A DNA stretch of 64,000 nucleotides from Sporomusa acidovorans (GCF_900101845.1 NZ_FNAM01000017.1:45353-109352), one strand, 5' to 3'; shown: positions 18,715-28,598, counted from the stretch's first letter. Notes: generated from the sequence alone by a model not told the origin. A program made the numbers and translations.

Positions 18715-20082
18715 CTAACCAATAATTAGTTTTCCTTCAGGATACTGTACATTCCCTTTGCGGGTCTTTAAGGCCAAAGCTAACGCCAGGGTAACCGGTC
18801 CGACCCTGCCGGCAAACATTGTTATGATAATCCAAATCTTCCCGGAAGTTGTCAGAGATGATGTAATCCCTGTTGTCAGACCTACTGTACCAAATGCCGA
18901 TGTTGCCTCAAACAGCAGATTAATAAAAGGCTGCTTTTCTGTTATACTCAGCATCATTGTTATAAAGATAACCAACAGGGCCGAGATTAGCATGACAGAA
19001 AATGCTTTGTAAATAATAGTCTGGGAAATTCTACGCTCGAACATTTCAGCATCCTGCCGGCCTCTAATTAAGTTCCAAATAGCTGCCGCCAATACTCCGG
19101 CCGTCGAAGTCTTAATCCCTCCGCCGGTGGAAGTCGGCGACGCACCAATAAACATAAGGATTACCATAAAAAATAAAGTGGCATCTGTAAGTTTACTTAA
19201 ATCAATCGTATTCCAACCAGCGGTACGAGTCGTAACCGACTGAAAATAACTGGCTAATAGTTTACCCTGCAGGGATAGGCCGGCCAAAGTATTAAGATTA
19301 TTATACTCAAGCAAAAAAATCACAATCGCCCCGAAACTAATTAATACTAAAGTTGTTGTTATAACCACTTTTGAATGAAGTGATAGCCGGTCAAACCGCC
19401 GAACTGTCCAAAGTTCCGAAATTACTGTAAAACCGATGCCGCCTAAAATGATAAGGAGTGAAATGACCAAATTTACCACAATATCATCCACATAGGCAGT
19501 TGCACTGGAAAACTTGCCGGTAACACTTCCCATCAGGTCAAATCCGGCATTACAAAAAGAAGAAATTGCATGCCAATAGCCAAAATAAACACCTTTGACG
19601 CCAAAGTCCTGATACCAGCGGATTGCCAGTATTGTTCCGCCAATGAATTCAATCAATAAAGTTACTTTAATGATATATTGGGTTAATCGTACAACCCCCG
19701 AAACCGTAATTTGATTCAAAGCTTCTTGCATAATCAACCGTTGCCGGAAATTGATTTTTTTGCGAATAATAATTGCCATTAACGTCGACATAGCCATAAT
19801 ACCAAGGCCACCAGCCTGAATTAAGCCAATAATCACAAGCTGACCAAATAATGAAAAATAAGTACCGGTATCCACCACTACCAAACCGGTCACACAAACA
19901 GCCGAAGTTGCGGTAAATAAGGCATCAATTAAACTCAAGCTCTGCCCTGCCGCCGAAGCCATCGGGGTCATAAGCAAAAGTGCCCCGCCTACGATTAGGC
20001 TAGCAAAACCAAGTACCAAAACCTGGTATGGTGTGAGTTTCCATTGCTCAACATCTAACAGGTTGGTAATTTTGTCATCCAA
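18715..20082 (-). CDS. ktrB: Potassium uptake channel subunit KtrB
   Basis: 455-residue TrkH/KtrB membrane protein with four repeated membrane-pore-membrane units. Pore-type segments include TATSAVCVTGL, SSFCNAGFDLMG, TRTAGWNTIDL and TSAFGTVGLTTG. It moves K+ (Na+-dependent in Ktr systems) across the inner membrane. The start is TTG at 20082 with GAGGTGG six bases upstream. First gene of a ktrB-ktrA-methyltransferase operon. I looked for a c-di-AMP riboswitch upstream and saw none. Confidence 0.94.
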   Translation of the reverse strand: MDDKITNLLDVEQWKLTPYQVLVLGFASLIVGGALLLMTPMASAAGQSLSLIDALFTATSAVCVTGLVVVDTGTYFSLFGQLVIIGLIQAGGLGIMAMSTLMAIIIRKKINFRQRLIMQEALNQITVSGVVRLTQYIIKVTLLIEFIGGTILAIRWYQDFGVKGVYFGYWHAISSFCNAGFDLMGSVTGKFSSATAYVDDIVVNLVISLLIILGGIGFTVISELWTVRRFDRLSLHSKVVITTTLVLISFGAIVIFLLEYNNLNTLAGLSLQGKLLASYFQSVTTRTAGWNTIDLSKLTDATLFFMVILMFIGASPTSTGGGIKTSTAGVLAAAIWNLIRGRQDAEMFERRISQTIIYKAFSVMLISALLVIFITMMLSITEKQPFINLLFEATSAFGTVGLTTGITSSLTTSGKIWIIITMFAGRVGPVTLALALALKTRKGNVQYPEGKLIIG

Positions 20083-20227
20083 AATATTCCACCTCTCAAC
20101 TATTATTCCTTAAAATTATACTCAAATTAGAAAATCTAAACAAGTTATCTAGTTCCTCATTTATCATCTTTCGGCATCATTATCATGGTATATCGGTACA
20201 GAATTTATGTAAGAACGGCCATTGAAC

Positions 20228-20270
20228 GTTAAAACCCCCGGCCATATATATACCGGGGGTTTTACATGTT
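20228..20270 (-). terminator. Terminator after the aldolase gene
   Basis: Strong hairpin with AAAACCCCCGG/CCGGGGGTTTT arms between the aldolase stop and the ktrB start. Confidence 0.9.
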
Positions 20271-20281
20271 TACTTTGTCGT

Positions 20282-21130
20282 CTATATCGCTTTTGAAATG
20301 CAGTCAAACGACAACATATATTTGCGGACCGAATCTTTAACACCCTTTTTTACTACCGACATTAAATTGATATAATTAGTTGACTGATTTTTAGCCAGTT
20401 CAGCTTTTATTGTTTCTGACGCAACCATGGACATATCAGTGGCAATGTTGATTTTAGCTATACCCGATTGTATTGAGCTATAATAATCTTCTTTGGTAAG
20501 CTTTGAGCCCCCATGCATGACAAGAGGTACATTGACCGTATTATTAAGTTCAGAGAGTCTTGAAAAATTAAGCTTAGGGCAACCCCGGTACACCCCATGG
20601 TTTGTACCTACCGCCACGGCTAACGCATCTACTTTCGTATTTTCCACAAAATTATATGCCATCTCCGGTTTAACTAAATTCTCTTCATTAATATCTTTTA
20701 TATGGCCGTAACAACCAACATAGCCCAATTCCCCCTCGACTGACACACCGAGAGAATGGGCTATGCGAGTAATTTCTTTCGTTCGTTTTAAGTTGTCCTC
20801 AAAAGGCAAGGCTGAACCATCAAACATAACAGAAGTAAATCCCCAGCGAATGGCTTTCATCACCCCTTCATAAGTATGTCCGTGGTCAAGATGGAGAGCC
20901 ACAGGCACAGAAGCTTTTTGCGCAGCCCTACACATTGCGGCACTCAAGGTATCAACATCGACAAATTTAAATAACCGCTCGGGAATGCCAAGCACCAGGG
21001 GAGTTTTTAATTCTTCTGCCACCTCAATAACTGCGCCTAACGTTTCAAAGTTAAATACATTAAAACCGCCGACTGCATATTTTCTTTTTTTAGCATCCTT
21101 GAGTAAGTCTTTCATCGTCACTAGGGCCAA
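20282..21130 (-). CDS. Class II fructose-bisphosphate-type aldolase
   Basis: Zinc aldolase, about 282 residues from a TTG start at 21130. I prefer this start because AAGGAGGAG lies six bases before it, inside the longer frame that opens at 21163. Zinc ligands and active-site motifs: HLDHGHTYEG (about 82), VEGELGYVG (about 132), GTNHGVYRG (about 178) and VMHGGSKL (about 208). The NIATDM motif follows. It cleaves a ketose 1,6-bisphosphate to two trioses; fructose versus tagatose cannot be decided. Its own terminator suggests a single-gene unit. Confidence 0.88.
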   Translation of the reverse strand: MALVTMKDLLKDAKKRKYAVGGFNVFNFETLGAVIEVAEELKTPLVLGIPERLFKFVDVDTLSAAMCRAAQKASVPVALHLDHGHTYEGVMKAIRWGFTSVMFDGSALPFEDNLKRTKEITRIAHSLGVSVEGELGYVGCYGHIKDINEENLVKPEMAYNFVENTKVDALAVAVGTNHGVYRGCPKLNFSRLSELNNTVNVPLVMHGGSKLTKEDYYSSIQSGIAKINIATDMSMVASETIKAELAKNQSTNYINLMSVVKKGVKDSVRKYMLSFDCISKAI

Positions 21131-21381
21131 GTTTAACTCCTCCTTTTTTGTTTTATTAAACAAATTTTAAATTGCCAGTTGGATATTACTTTTAATTCGC
21201 CGCGGCCTGAGAAAAACCTGCCAATTACACTAAAATTTAAAAAAATCAAATTTTTCAACTTTTATTTGTGCATTGTACACAATCACCAATAACCGTTTAT
21301 TACAGTTCCTCTATATTATTTATATTGCTCACGATTTGGATTTGATTACTAGTAATACCAAAATTTATAAAAATTATACAT

Positions 21382-21412
21382 AAAAAAAACTCCCGAAAAA
21401 ATCGGGAATTTT
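21382..21412 (-). terminator. Terminator after rplT
   Basis: TTCCCGAT/ATCGGGA-type hairpin with a run of eight T on the minus strand directly after the rplT stop. Confidence 0.9.
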
Positions 21413-21414
21413 TT

Positions 21415-21771
21415 TTATTTTAATTGATCCTTAGCAGCACTTACCAGTTTGCCAAATGCAGTCATATCATTAACTGCCAGATCAGCCAGCATTTTACGGT
21501 TAACTTCCACACCCGCTTTTTTGAGACCATTGATAAGCTGGCTGTAAGAAATACCGTTTATGCGGGCGGCAGCATTAATACGGGTGATCCAAAGTTTACG
21601 GAAATCGCCTTTTTTAGCACGGCGATCGCGGCGTGCATAATACAGCGCCTTCATTACTGTTTCATTGGCTTTTTTGAATTGTTTACTCTTGGCCCCGCGA
21701 TAACCTTTAGCTAATTTAAGAATTTTTTTATGACGTCTATGTGCAGTAACGCCTTTTTTAACTCTTGGCAT
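21415..21771 (-). CDS. rplT: Ribosomal protein L20
   Basis: 118 residues, highly basic, with the L20 signature ([15 protein letters not shown] near the start and [20 protein letters not shown] in the middle). It assembles the large subunit and in Firmicutes represses its own operon by binding the infC leader. Last gene of infC-rpmI-rplT. AGGAGG precedes the ATG. Confidence 0.98.
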   Translation of the reverse strand: MPRVKKGVTAHRRHKKILKLAKGYRGAKSKQFKKANETVMKALYYARRDRRAKKGDFRKLWITRINAAARINGISYSQLINGLKKAGVEVNRKMLADLAVNDMTAFGKLVSAAKDQLK

Positions 21772-21809
21772 GTCATATACCTCCTGATGTACTTATAAAT
21801 TGTTTATAC

Positions 21810-22007
21810 TTAGGCGTAAGGAAGCATTTTCACTACGCGTTCATGGTCAGATTTGCTAACCATAGCCGCTTTACGCAGATTACGTTTACGGGATGGAGAT
21901 TTTTTCTCAAGAATGTGACTTTTAAAAGCTTTGGCACGTTTAAATTCACCGCTGCCGGTTACTCTGAAACGTTTAGCAGCGCTTCTGCGGGTTTTAATTT
22001 TTGGCAT
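21810..22007 (-). CDS. rpmI: Ribosomal protein L35
   Basis: 65 residues, basic, starting [15 protein letters not shown] with the L35 pattern [15 protein letters not shown]. Middle gene of infC-rpmI-rplT; AAGGGG ribosome site upstream. Confidence 0.98.
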   Translation of the reverse strand: MPKIKTRRSAAKRFRVTGSGEFKRAKAFKSHILEKKSPSRKRNLRKAAMVSKSDHERVVKMLPYA

Positions 22008-22028
22008 AGTAGGATATCCCCTTTCTAT

Positions 22029-22562
22029 TTATGTGCTAGATTGTGTAGTGTTGGGCTTAGGAGCTACAATCATAATCATATTTTTACCTTCGAGTTTGGC
22101 ATCACGTTCAATGTTAGCCATATCTTTTAATAGAGTAGCCATTCGTACCAGCACCTGCTTACCAAGTTCAGGATGGGAAAGTTCCCGTCCTCTGAACATA
22201 ATGGTTACTTTGACCTTGTCACCGTCTTCCAAAAAACGTTGGGCATTTTTCAACTTTACAAAAAAATCATGATCCTCAATATTAGGACGAAGTTTTACTT
22301 CTTTAATTGAAATTACCTTTTGTTTTTTCTTAACTTCTTTGTCGCGTTTTTGTTGTTCATACCGAAATTTACCAAAATCCATGATCCGGCATACCGGCGG
22401 CTTGGCGGTTGGTGCTACTTCCACTAAATCAAGATTTTGCTCCCCCGCTAAACGCAATGCATCTCTCAGCGACATAATACCCAGCTGTTCGTTTGTACTG
22501 CTTGTTACCCGAACTTCCTTTGCCCGAATCTCCTCATTAATTTTTAAAGTTTCTTTGCTAAT
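22029..22562 (-). CDS. infC: Translation initiation factor IF-3 (AUU start)
   Basis: The protein is 177 residues if begun at an ATT codon at 22562, which sits seven bases after GGAGGTGAG. The first ATG (22475) would remove the conserved IF-3 N-terminus: the upstream codons read ISKETLKINEEIRAKEVR, the normal family start. A rare AUU start is a known device for infC self-control, because IF-3 rejects non-standard start codons. The C-terminal half has the 30S-binding domain (EVKLRPNIEDHDFFVKL). Leads the infC-rpmI-rplT operon. Confidence 0.95.
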   Translation of the reverse strand: MSKETLKINEEIRAKEVRVTSSTNEQLGIMSLRDALRLAGEQNLDLVEVAPTAKPPVCRIMDFGKFRYEQQKRDKEVKKKQKVISIKEVKLRPNIEDHDFFVKLKNAQRFLEDGDKVKVTIMFRGRELSHPELGKQVLVRMATLLKDMANIERDAKLEGKNMIMIVAPKPNTTQSST

Positions 22563-22600
22563 TGCCGCTCACCTCCTGATATACTTTGTTCAAAATTAAA

Positions 22601-22780
22601 ATAAAAAACGGATGGCATAAACCACCCGTACATGAGCACAACTTAATTTAGTCAGCTTACCATAACCTTACTAACAACATAATCGCGCTGTAAGGTGAGA
22701 AGTGGATGGCTTCTGCTTAGCTCAATATTTAAATTACCTGATAATAATAACACCTTAACTTATAGAAGTCAAGCTGTTTC
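22601..22780 (-). promoter_or_regulatory. infC leader with attenuator (L20-type leader likely)
   Basis: Between the thrS stop and infC the minus strand has an ACGGGTGGT/GCCATCCGT hairpin followed by T6ATTTT (22601-22629), which is a terminator placed just before the infC ribosome site. Firmicute infC operons carry an L20-controlled attenuator here, so this fits that role, though the L20-binding mimic was not folded. It could also serve as the thrS terminator. Confidence 0.6.
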
Positions 22781-24690
22781 TAATTTTTAGAACCAATCTC
22801 TGCCAAAGCCGTCGTCATAAAGCGATCAATAGGCATTGCACCAATGTCGCCTTGTCCTCTTTTACGAACAGCCACTGTGCGGGTTTCTGTCTCTTTATCA
22901 CCTACTACAAGCATATAAGGCACCTTTTCTAATTGTCCTTCCCGAATCTTATAGCCAATTTTTTCGTTACGTTCATCCACCTCGGCACGAATATCCTTGT
23001 CGCGCATTATTTGCGCAATTTCCTTGGCATAATCAGCGTGGCGTTCACTTATTGGTAAAATTTTGACTTGTACGGGTGCCAGCCAAATTGGAAAAGCGCC
23101 GGCAAAGTGCTCAATTAAAATACCGATAAAACGCTCCAAGCTACCATAAGCTACCCTATGAATCATTACCGGCCGATGTTTCAGGCCATCTTCGCCGATA
23201 TAGTTCAGATCAAATTTTTCCGGCATCAGCATATCAAGTTGAATAGTACCACACTGCCAGGTACGTCCAATAGAATCCTTAAGGTGGAAATCAATCTTAG
23301 GCCCGTAAAAGGCGCCATCTCCCGGATTGATTTTAAACGGCATTTTTAGCTCTTCTAAAGCTTCTTTAAGCGCATTTGTAGCTGTTTCCCATACTTCATC
23401 AGAACCCATGGCTTTTTCCGGCTTAGTACTTAATTCGGCATGATAGGACAAGCCAAAAACACTATAGACGGTATTAAACAGTTCTATAACTTTTTTAATT
23501 TCAGCTTTGATCTGAGAGGGAAGCATAAAAATGTGGGCATCATCCTGAGTGAAGCTGCGGACCCGCATCAGGCCATGTAAGGCACCGGAAATTTCATGAC
23601 GGTGAACCAGACCTAATTCACAGGTACGAAGCGGCAGATCACGATAGCTATGATGCTGAGTGCGATATACTAAAATACCACCCGGGCAATTCATGGGCTT
23701 TACAGCGTACCCTTCTCCGTCAATCTTGGTAAAGTACATATTCTCCCGGTAATGATCCCAGTGGCCGGATTGTTGCCATAATTTTTGGTGCAAAATTATC
23801 GGCGTTTTAATTTCCTGATAGCCATATTTTACATGAATCTTACGCCAAAAGTTTTCAAGTTCATTACGAATAACCATGCCTTTAGGATGGAAGAACGGAA
23901 ATCCCGGTCCTTCTTCCTGAATACTGAACAAATCAAGCTCGCGTCCTAGTTTACGGTGGTCCCGTTTAGCCGCTTCTTCCATCATCGTAATATAAGCGTC
24001 CAAATCGGCTTTTTTTTCGAAAGAGGTTCCATAAATACGCTGCAGCATCTTGCGTTTTTCATCCCCGCGCCAGTAAGCGCCCGCAATATTTTGCAATTTA
24101 ATCGCCTTAACCCGCCCGGTGGACGGAACATGAGGCCCGGCACACAAGTCAACAAAGTCACCCTGTTTATACAGTGATATTTCTGCGTCTAATGGCAAAT
24201 CATGAATAAGTTCCTGTTTATAGCCTTCGCCCTGTTCATTAAAAAGTTTGATAGCTTCATCACGACTAACAGTTATTCGTTCAAGCGTCAGGTTTTCTTT
24301 TACGATTTTTTCCATTTCCGTTTGGATTTTCCCCAAGTCTTCCGGTGTAAACGTATGCGGCGTATCAAAGTCGTAATAAAAGCCATTGGCAATTGACGGG
24401 CCAATACCCAATTTCACATCATCATACAAACGTTTAACAGCTTGAGCTAAAATATGGGAAGAGGTATGACGCAAAGCCGCTTTCCCTTCTTCATCTTCAA
24501 AAGTCAAAAATTCAACAGCAGCGTCTTTTTCCAGTTTAGTAGCCAAATCTACCACTTGACCATCCACTTTGGCAACTAATGCTGTTTTTTCCAGGTTGCG
24601 GCTAATAGACTTTGCGGCCTCAGCTAAGGTTATTCCCATCTCAACCTCGCGTGCGGCACCATCCTTTAATGTCATCTTAATTTTGCCCAT
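22780..24690 (-). CDS. thrS: Threonyl-tRNA synthetase
   Basis: 636 residues with the full domain set: N-terminal TGS domain (to ~62), and the second additional/editing domain with HTSSHILAQAVKRL (about 75). The class II core includes the zinc-binding residues around MNCPGG near 330, HRHEISGALHGLMRVRSFTQDDAHIF near 362 and RVAYGSLERF near 515. A C-terminal anticodon-binding domain completes it. AGGAGG precedes the ATG. It sits behind a T-box leader, next to ytxC as in Bacillus. Confidence 0.98.
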   Translation of the reverse strand: MGKIKMTLKDGAAREVEMGITLAEAAKSISRNLEKTALVAKVDGQVVDLATKLEKDAAVEFLTFEDEEGKAALRHTSSHILAQAVKRLYDDVKLGIGPSIANGFYYDFDTPHTFTPEDLGKIQTEMEKIVKENLTLERITVSRDEAIKLFNEQGEGYKQELIHDLPLDAEISLYKQGDFVDLCAGPHVPSTGRVKAIKLQNIAGAYWRGDEKRKMLQRIYGTSFEKKADLDAYITMMEEAAKRDHRKLGRELDLFSIQEEGPGFPFFHPKGMVIRNELENFWRKIHVKYGYQEIKTPIILHQKLWQQSGHWDHYRENMYFTKIDGEGYAVKPMNCPGGILVYRTQHHSYRDLPLRTCELGLVHRHEISGALHGLMRVRSFTQDDAHIFMLPSQIKAEIKKVIELFNTVYSVFGLSYHAELSTKPEKAMGSDEVWETATNALKEALEELKMPFKINPGDGAFYGPKIDFHLKDSIGRTWQCGTIQLDMLMPEKFDLNYIGEDGLKHRPVMIHRVAYGSLERFIGILIEHFAGAFPIWLAPVQVKILPISERHADYAKEIAQIMRDKDIRAEVDERNEKIGYKIREGQLEKVPYMLVVGDKETETRTVAVRKRGQGDIGAMPIDRFMTTALAEIGSKN

Positions 24691-24715
24691 ATGTTGGCAG
24701 CCTCCTTAACAAAAA

Positions 24716-24973
24716 TAAAAAAAACTCTCATCCCTATAGGGACGAGAGTTTATACCCGTGGTTCCACCCTGTTTGGCTATCGCCGTCTTACGATTTGATA
24801 ACGGGAGATTATTCCCGGCTCAGCCTACTTTTAGTTCAGCAAAGCAGTTTAAAGGTGGTAATAATACCTGGTTTGCGTAAAAATGCTTACAGCCTCTGGC
24901 ATTTTTTCTCTGGATACGCCTTTCAAGATATTATCTTGTCCTTGGCATCACTATTTCACAATACTATTTAATT
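24716..24973 (-). promoter_or_regulatory. T-box leader of thrS
   Basis: T-box core AGGGTGGAACCACGG at about 24755-24770 (minus) followed by a terminator with AACTCTCGTCCCT/AGGGATGAGAGTT arms and a long T-run (about 24716-24751). Threonine specificity is inferred from the gene. Confidence 0.92.
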
Positions 24974-24979
24974 ACAAAA

Positions 24980-25008
24980 ATTATATACAAATTACATTTG
25001 AATGTCAA
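24980..25008 (-). promoter_or_regulatory. Consensus promoter of the thrS leader
   Basis: Exact TTGACA (25003-25008), 17-base spacer and exact TATAAT (24980-24985) on the minus strand. Confidence 0.9.
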
Positions 25009-25052
25009 GTTCATCTGTGATAAATTCTGATAAGCCAGAGCAAAGCTAAGTT

Positions 25053-25955
25053 TTATATCTCGGTATGGTTTGATTTACCATTATGCTCCTGAGAGCACAT
25101 TTCACAGCCCTCGCATAAAATTACCCGTCCGGCAAATACACTTTTTATTGTGTCTAAAAGGTCTTTATCTCGCTGCCGGTTGGTACTATGCACCATAATG
25201 TTGCGCGGCGCAATAGTTATTAAGGCACTTATTAGTAAATCCTCATAGTTAAGGTTTTCATAACCGTCTTCATTGCTGTTTTGCAGCAGACTATCTTCAA
25301 AGCATTGATTTTTTATTGCCTTGCCATGGGAGTCAAAGAATTTAAACACATTGCGATCTTTAATAATTACATGGGCCTCTTCCTCACGCGGTTCCTGAAC
25401 ATCGACAAAATATCGTAAAACACGAATAAATTCTTTGTATTCAAGTTCCATCATAAAGTCATCGACTACCTTATCGATAACCTCGGACAATTGGCTGCGG
25501 TAGTCCTTCAATCTGAAATTTAAAAATCCTTCCAGCACTAACTCATGATGGTTTTCCAAATAATCCAATATGCGGGTCAATACGAGTTTATACCGGTCGC
25601 AACTGCCTGCAAGTGCTCTCACAACATTTGATTCCACTGCCGCCCGTTCGTCTTGATTGAAATAAAAATAGTTATTAGCCACAATCTTATTAATAAGGCG
25701 ATGTTCTTCATTATTAATAATCCAATCCGCGAGTACCTGGGATACACTAGTTTTTAGAACCGTCTTTATCCGTTCATAGTTGCGAAAAGATAATTCGCCT
25801 TCACTGATGTTCAAACCCAGAAACTTGTAACCGCCTCGCTCAAGCTCTTCTATAACTACACGAAAGCCCTCTTGGGCAAGCGTCCTACAGTCGTGTTCCA
25901 ACATCTCTTTGATATTCCCGGTCGTTCCGCTCAGGCCGATGGAAAGCAATTTCAC
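25053..25955 (-). CDS. ytxC: YtxC-like sporulation protein
   Basis: About 300 residues; matches the YtxC family in length, in position upstream of thrS, and in the pattern of a helical body (DYLENHHELVLEGFLNFRLKDYRSQLSEVID) ahead of an ILCEGCEMC-containing end. The exact role in sporulation is not known. The GTG at 25955 is the likely start: a GGGAG site lies eight bases upstream, whereas the ATG at 25961 is only two bases from it. No signal peptide. Its presence points to an endospore former. Confidence 0.8.
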   Translation of the reverse strand: MKLLSIGLSGTTGNIKEMLEHDCRTLAQEGFRVVIEELERGGYKFLGLNISEGELSFRNYERIKTVLKTSVSQVLADWIINNEEHRLINKIVANNYFYFNQDERAAVESNVVRALAGSCDRYKLVLTRILDYLENHHELVLEGFLNFRLKDYRSQLSEVIDKVVDDFMMELEYKEFIRVLRYFVDVQEPREEEAHVIIKDRNVFKFFDSHGKAIKNQCFEDSLLQNSNEDGYENLNYEDLLISALITIAPRNIMVHSTNRQRDKDLLDTIKSVFAGRVILCEGCEMCSQEHNGKSNHTEI

Positions 25956-26035
25956 CACCATCACTCCCTTCTCATATAGTATATGTTCCACAGCTTATTT
26001 ACATACAATGAGGAAAGAGAAGTGATTTTGGCGAA

Positions 26036-26362
26036 TTAGTTAACGAGTTCCATTTGCCTGTAAACGGCTGAAAGCCATTCATTCCGGTCTTTTACCACAA
26101 GCTTAATGACTTTATCTGTAATAGTAACTACCTTAAGTGCATTGGGGATTAGAAAAAAAGTCTTTTCCGGCAGTATTTCTTTTATATGGCTTAGCGTCAC
26201 GTCATCCATATACTTATTATTGATATTAAGGACATAGCCAACAAATACAAGCCGCCGGTCTGTCAAATAAAGCGCCCCGGTTAGATTATCGCCACTACTA
26301 CTATAGCTGGCAAGACATTTTTTTATAATAAGCTCATCAGGCTCTAACGGAAAGGTATACAT
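26036..26362 (-). CDS. GRAM/PH-like domain protein
   Basis: 108 residues forming one small beta-rich domain. GALYLTDRRLVFVGY (about 30-44), then DVTLSHIKEILPEK and LVVKDRNEWLSAVYRQ, is the pattern of bacterial GRAM/PH-like domains, which usually bind lipids or proteins at membranes. No membrane span. AGGAGG precedes the ATG. It starts 12 bases after the prfC stop in the same direction, so the two are probably co-transcribed; the functional link is unknown. Confidence 0.7.
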   Translation of the reverse strand: MYTFPLEPDELIIKKCLASYSSSGDNLTGALYLTDRRLVFVGYVLNINNKYMDDVTLSHIKEILPEKTFFLIPNALKVVTITDKVIKLVVKDRNEWLSAVYRQMELVN

Positions 26363-26373
26363 ACCCTGCCTCC

Positions 26374-27978
26374 TTAAACCTGTCTTGCGTCTTCAGGAAC
26401 AACCAAAAATTTAATCTCCGGATTTCGTTCTACAACCCATCTAAGCTGCCATTCATTGCTGATCAGCGCAACCGGTCTGTCTTTTATATCCTCCACAAAC
26501 AGACCGCTGTCCATATTTTTTATAGCTTTTACATCAAGATTCTCGCCGGTAAGCCACCTGGCTACCGCGTATGGCAGTTTATTCATTAAAATATCAACAC
26601 CATATTCGTGTTTTAACCGATATTCAAGTACCTCAAACTGCAAAGAGCCGACAACACCGATAATGAATGATTCTACAGGGTAGTCAGGCTGATGAAATAC
26701 CTGCACGGCTCCCTCCTGCGTCAGTTGAGTCATCCCCTTGACAAATTGCTTTCTCTTCATAGTATCCTTGGCTTGGACACGAGCAAACTGTTCAGGAGGA
26801 AAAACCGGGAAATCCTGGAACGTAAAATTCGAGCCCTCCTGACATAAAGTATGCCCAATGCCGAAAATGCCCGGATCAAATAGCCCGATAATATCTCCCG
26901 GATAAGCTTCCTCAACAATTGTCCGCTCTTGCGCCAAAAACTGCTGTGGCTGAGCAAGCTTAACAAGTTTGCCCGACTGGGCGTGATATACTGTCATACC
27001 TCTTGCAAATTTACCGGAACATATCCGTATAAAAGCCAAACGGTCCCGGTGTGCAGGATTCATATTAGCTTGAATTTTAAAAACAAACGCTGAAAACTTT
27101 TCGTTATCGGGAGCAATTACCCCTTCAGAAGACATTCTGAGTGTCGGCTGCGGAGCCAATTTCAAAAAATCTTCCAAAAACAGACGAACCCCAAAATTAG
27201 TCATGGCACTGCCAAAAAACATAGGAGTTAATTCTCCTCTAGCCACTTTGCCAAAATCGAACTCTTCGCCTGCCATATCTAAAAGTTCAATATCCTCACA
27301 TAATGCCTTATGAATATCCTCACCAAGAATTTTTTTAAACTCCGGATCATCTACCCCGCCTTGTGTCGATGGGAGAGCCCATTGCCCATGTTCACCACCG
27401 CGTTCAAAAAGTTCTATCTTGGCTTGTTTCCGTATATAAATACCGCTATAATTCCCATCAATCCCGATCGGCCAGTTCATTGGATAAGCACGGATTCCCA
27501 GTACTTGTTCAATTTCTTCCATCAGGTCGAACGGATTACGCCCGTAGCGGTCAAGCTTATTTACAAAAGTAAATACAGGTATTCCCCGTTGTTTGCAAAC
27601 TTGAAATAATTTTTTTGTCTGCTCTTCCACGCCTTTGGCCACATCAATAAGCATAACTGCGCTATCCGCAGCCATTAGCGTACGATAGGTGTCTTCACTA
27701 AAGTCTTGGTGACCGGGCGTGTCTAAAATATTAACGCGATAGCCATCATAATCAAACTGCAATACACTAGAAGTTACTGAAATACCGCGTTGTTTCTCAA
27801 TCTCCATCCAGTCAGAAACTGCGTGTTTTTGTGTCTTTCTGGCTTTAACTGAACCAGCCAGACGGATAGCCCCACCATATAACAATAGCTTTTCTGTCAA
27901 GGTCGTTTTACCGGCGTCCGGATGAGAAATAATAGCAAAAGTACGGCGTTTACTAATTTCGGGAGCAAGGTTTGACAT
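26374..27978 (-). CDS. prfC: Peptide chain release factor 3
   Basis: 534-residue translational GTPase that recycles RF1/RF2. G1 is SHPDAGKTTL near 18, switch II is DTPGHQDF near 85, and G4 is FVNKLDR near 140. Domains II and III follow, ending with the RF3-specific C-terminal region (SLQFEVLEYRLKHEYGVDI). The DWMEIEKQRGIS switch I distinguishes it from EF-G. AGGAGG precedes the ATG. Confidence 0.97.
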   Translation of the reverse strand: MSNLAPEISKRRTFAIISHPDAGKTTLTEKLLLYGGAIRLAGSVKARKTQKHAVSDWMEIEKQRGISVTSSVLQFDYDGYRVNILDTPGHQDFSEDTYRTLMAADSAVMLIDVAKGVEEQTKKLFQVCKQRGIPVFTFVNKLDRYGRNPFDLMEEIEQVLGIRAYPMNWPIGIDGNYSGIYIRKQAKIELFERGGEHGQWALPSTQGGVDDPEFKKILGEDIHKALCEDIELLDMAGEEFDFGKVARGELTPMFFGSAMTNFGVRLFLEDFLKLAPQPTLRMSSEGVIAPDNEKFSAFVFKIQANMNPAHRDRLAFIRICSGKFARGMTVYHAQSGKLVKLAQPQQFLAQERTIVEEAYPGDIIGLFDPGIFGIGHTLCQEGSNFTFQDFPVFPPEQFARVQAKDTMKRKQFVKGMTQLTQEGAVQVFHQPDYPVESFIIGVVGSLQFEVLEYRLKHEYGVDILMNKLPYAVARWLTGENLDVKAIKNMDSGLFVEDIKDRPVALISNEWQLRWVVERNPEIKFLVVPEDARQV

Positions 27979-28074
27979 TATTGCCTCCTAAAGTTAATTC
28001 ATTATTTACTTTTACAGCATAACTGTTGTTTGATCGGGAATAATTTTATCGAGACTAATTACGGGGGTGCATTT

Positions 28075-28437
28075 ATGAGTATACACATGAGTCAAATACC
28101 AGTCAAAAAGGTATGTATAGATGGACATGCACTTACAGAAAACGGTACTTACGAATTTACTGTTGATTGCGGTGCTGTATTTTTTGGTGCGATATACAAC
28201 AGTGAAGGCAGTCTGCAGTCGGTTGATCAATTCTTTTATACGGATCGGTTTTCACGCGACGATGTCGAAGGTGCTATAAAAAATGACCAACTGTTTAGTG
28301 TGGATGACCGCGATTTTCCTATAAAAGCCTATTTACTGAGCAAAACTATATCCGGCAGGGAATGGTTAAGGTTCCATGCAGTCGTGCCCTGTGCGGTAAA
28401 TCCGGATTACTTTTACAACAAATTTATTGGCGACTAA
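28075..28437 (+). CDS. Hypothetical protein
   Basis: 120 residues from the ATG at 28075, which follows a GGGGGTG site by five bases; a longer frame to 28030 lacks a ribosome site. Not recognised. It is a mixed alpha/beta protein with no signal peptide or membrane segment; features include VDCGAVFFGAIYNSEG, FFYTDRFSRDDVEGAI and a C-terminal HAVVPCAVNPDYFYN. Divergent from prfC and upstream of a tRNA operon. Confidence 0.65.
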   Translation: MSIHMSQIPVKKVCIDGHALTENGTYEFTVDCGAVFFGAIYNSEGSLQSVDQFFYTDRFSRDDVEGAIKNDQLFSVDDRDFPIKAYLLSKTISGREWLRFHAVVPCAVNPDYFYNKFIGD

Positions 28438-28546
28438 CCACTAATCATAACGTAAACAATACAATAATTTAATATACACCATTAATTAACAGTAGTCAAT
28501 GTTAGGCTAACTCCTTTATCAACATAATATTTCATATAAAATCGGA

Positions 28547-28575
28547 TTGACAGATTATCTGCCGTACTATATAAT
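28547..28575 (+). promoter_or_regulatory. Consensus promoter of the tRNA-Thr/Met operon
   Basis: Exact TTGACA (28547-28552), 17-base spacer, exact TATAAT (28570-28575); predicted start near 28582, just ahead of the degenerate tRNA. Confidence 0.9.
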
Positions 28576-28598
28576 CTACGATGTGATATGATCTTAGT

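Noticed and set aside
20083..20227. c-di-AMP riboswitch before ktrB
   Set aside because: Looked for because other Firmicutes have one here; none of the conserved aptamer blocks is present.
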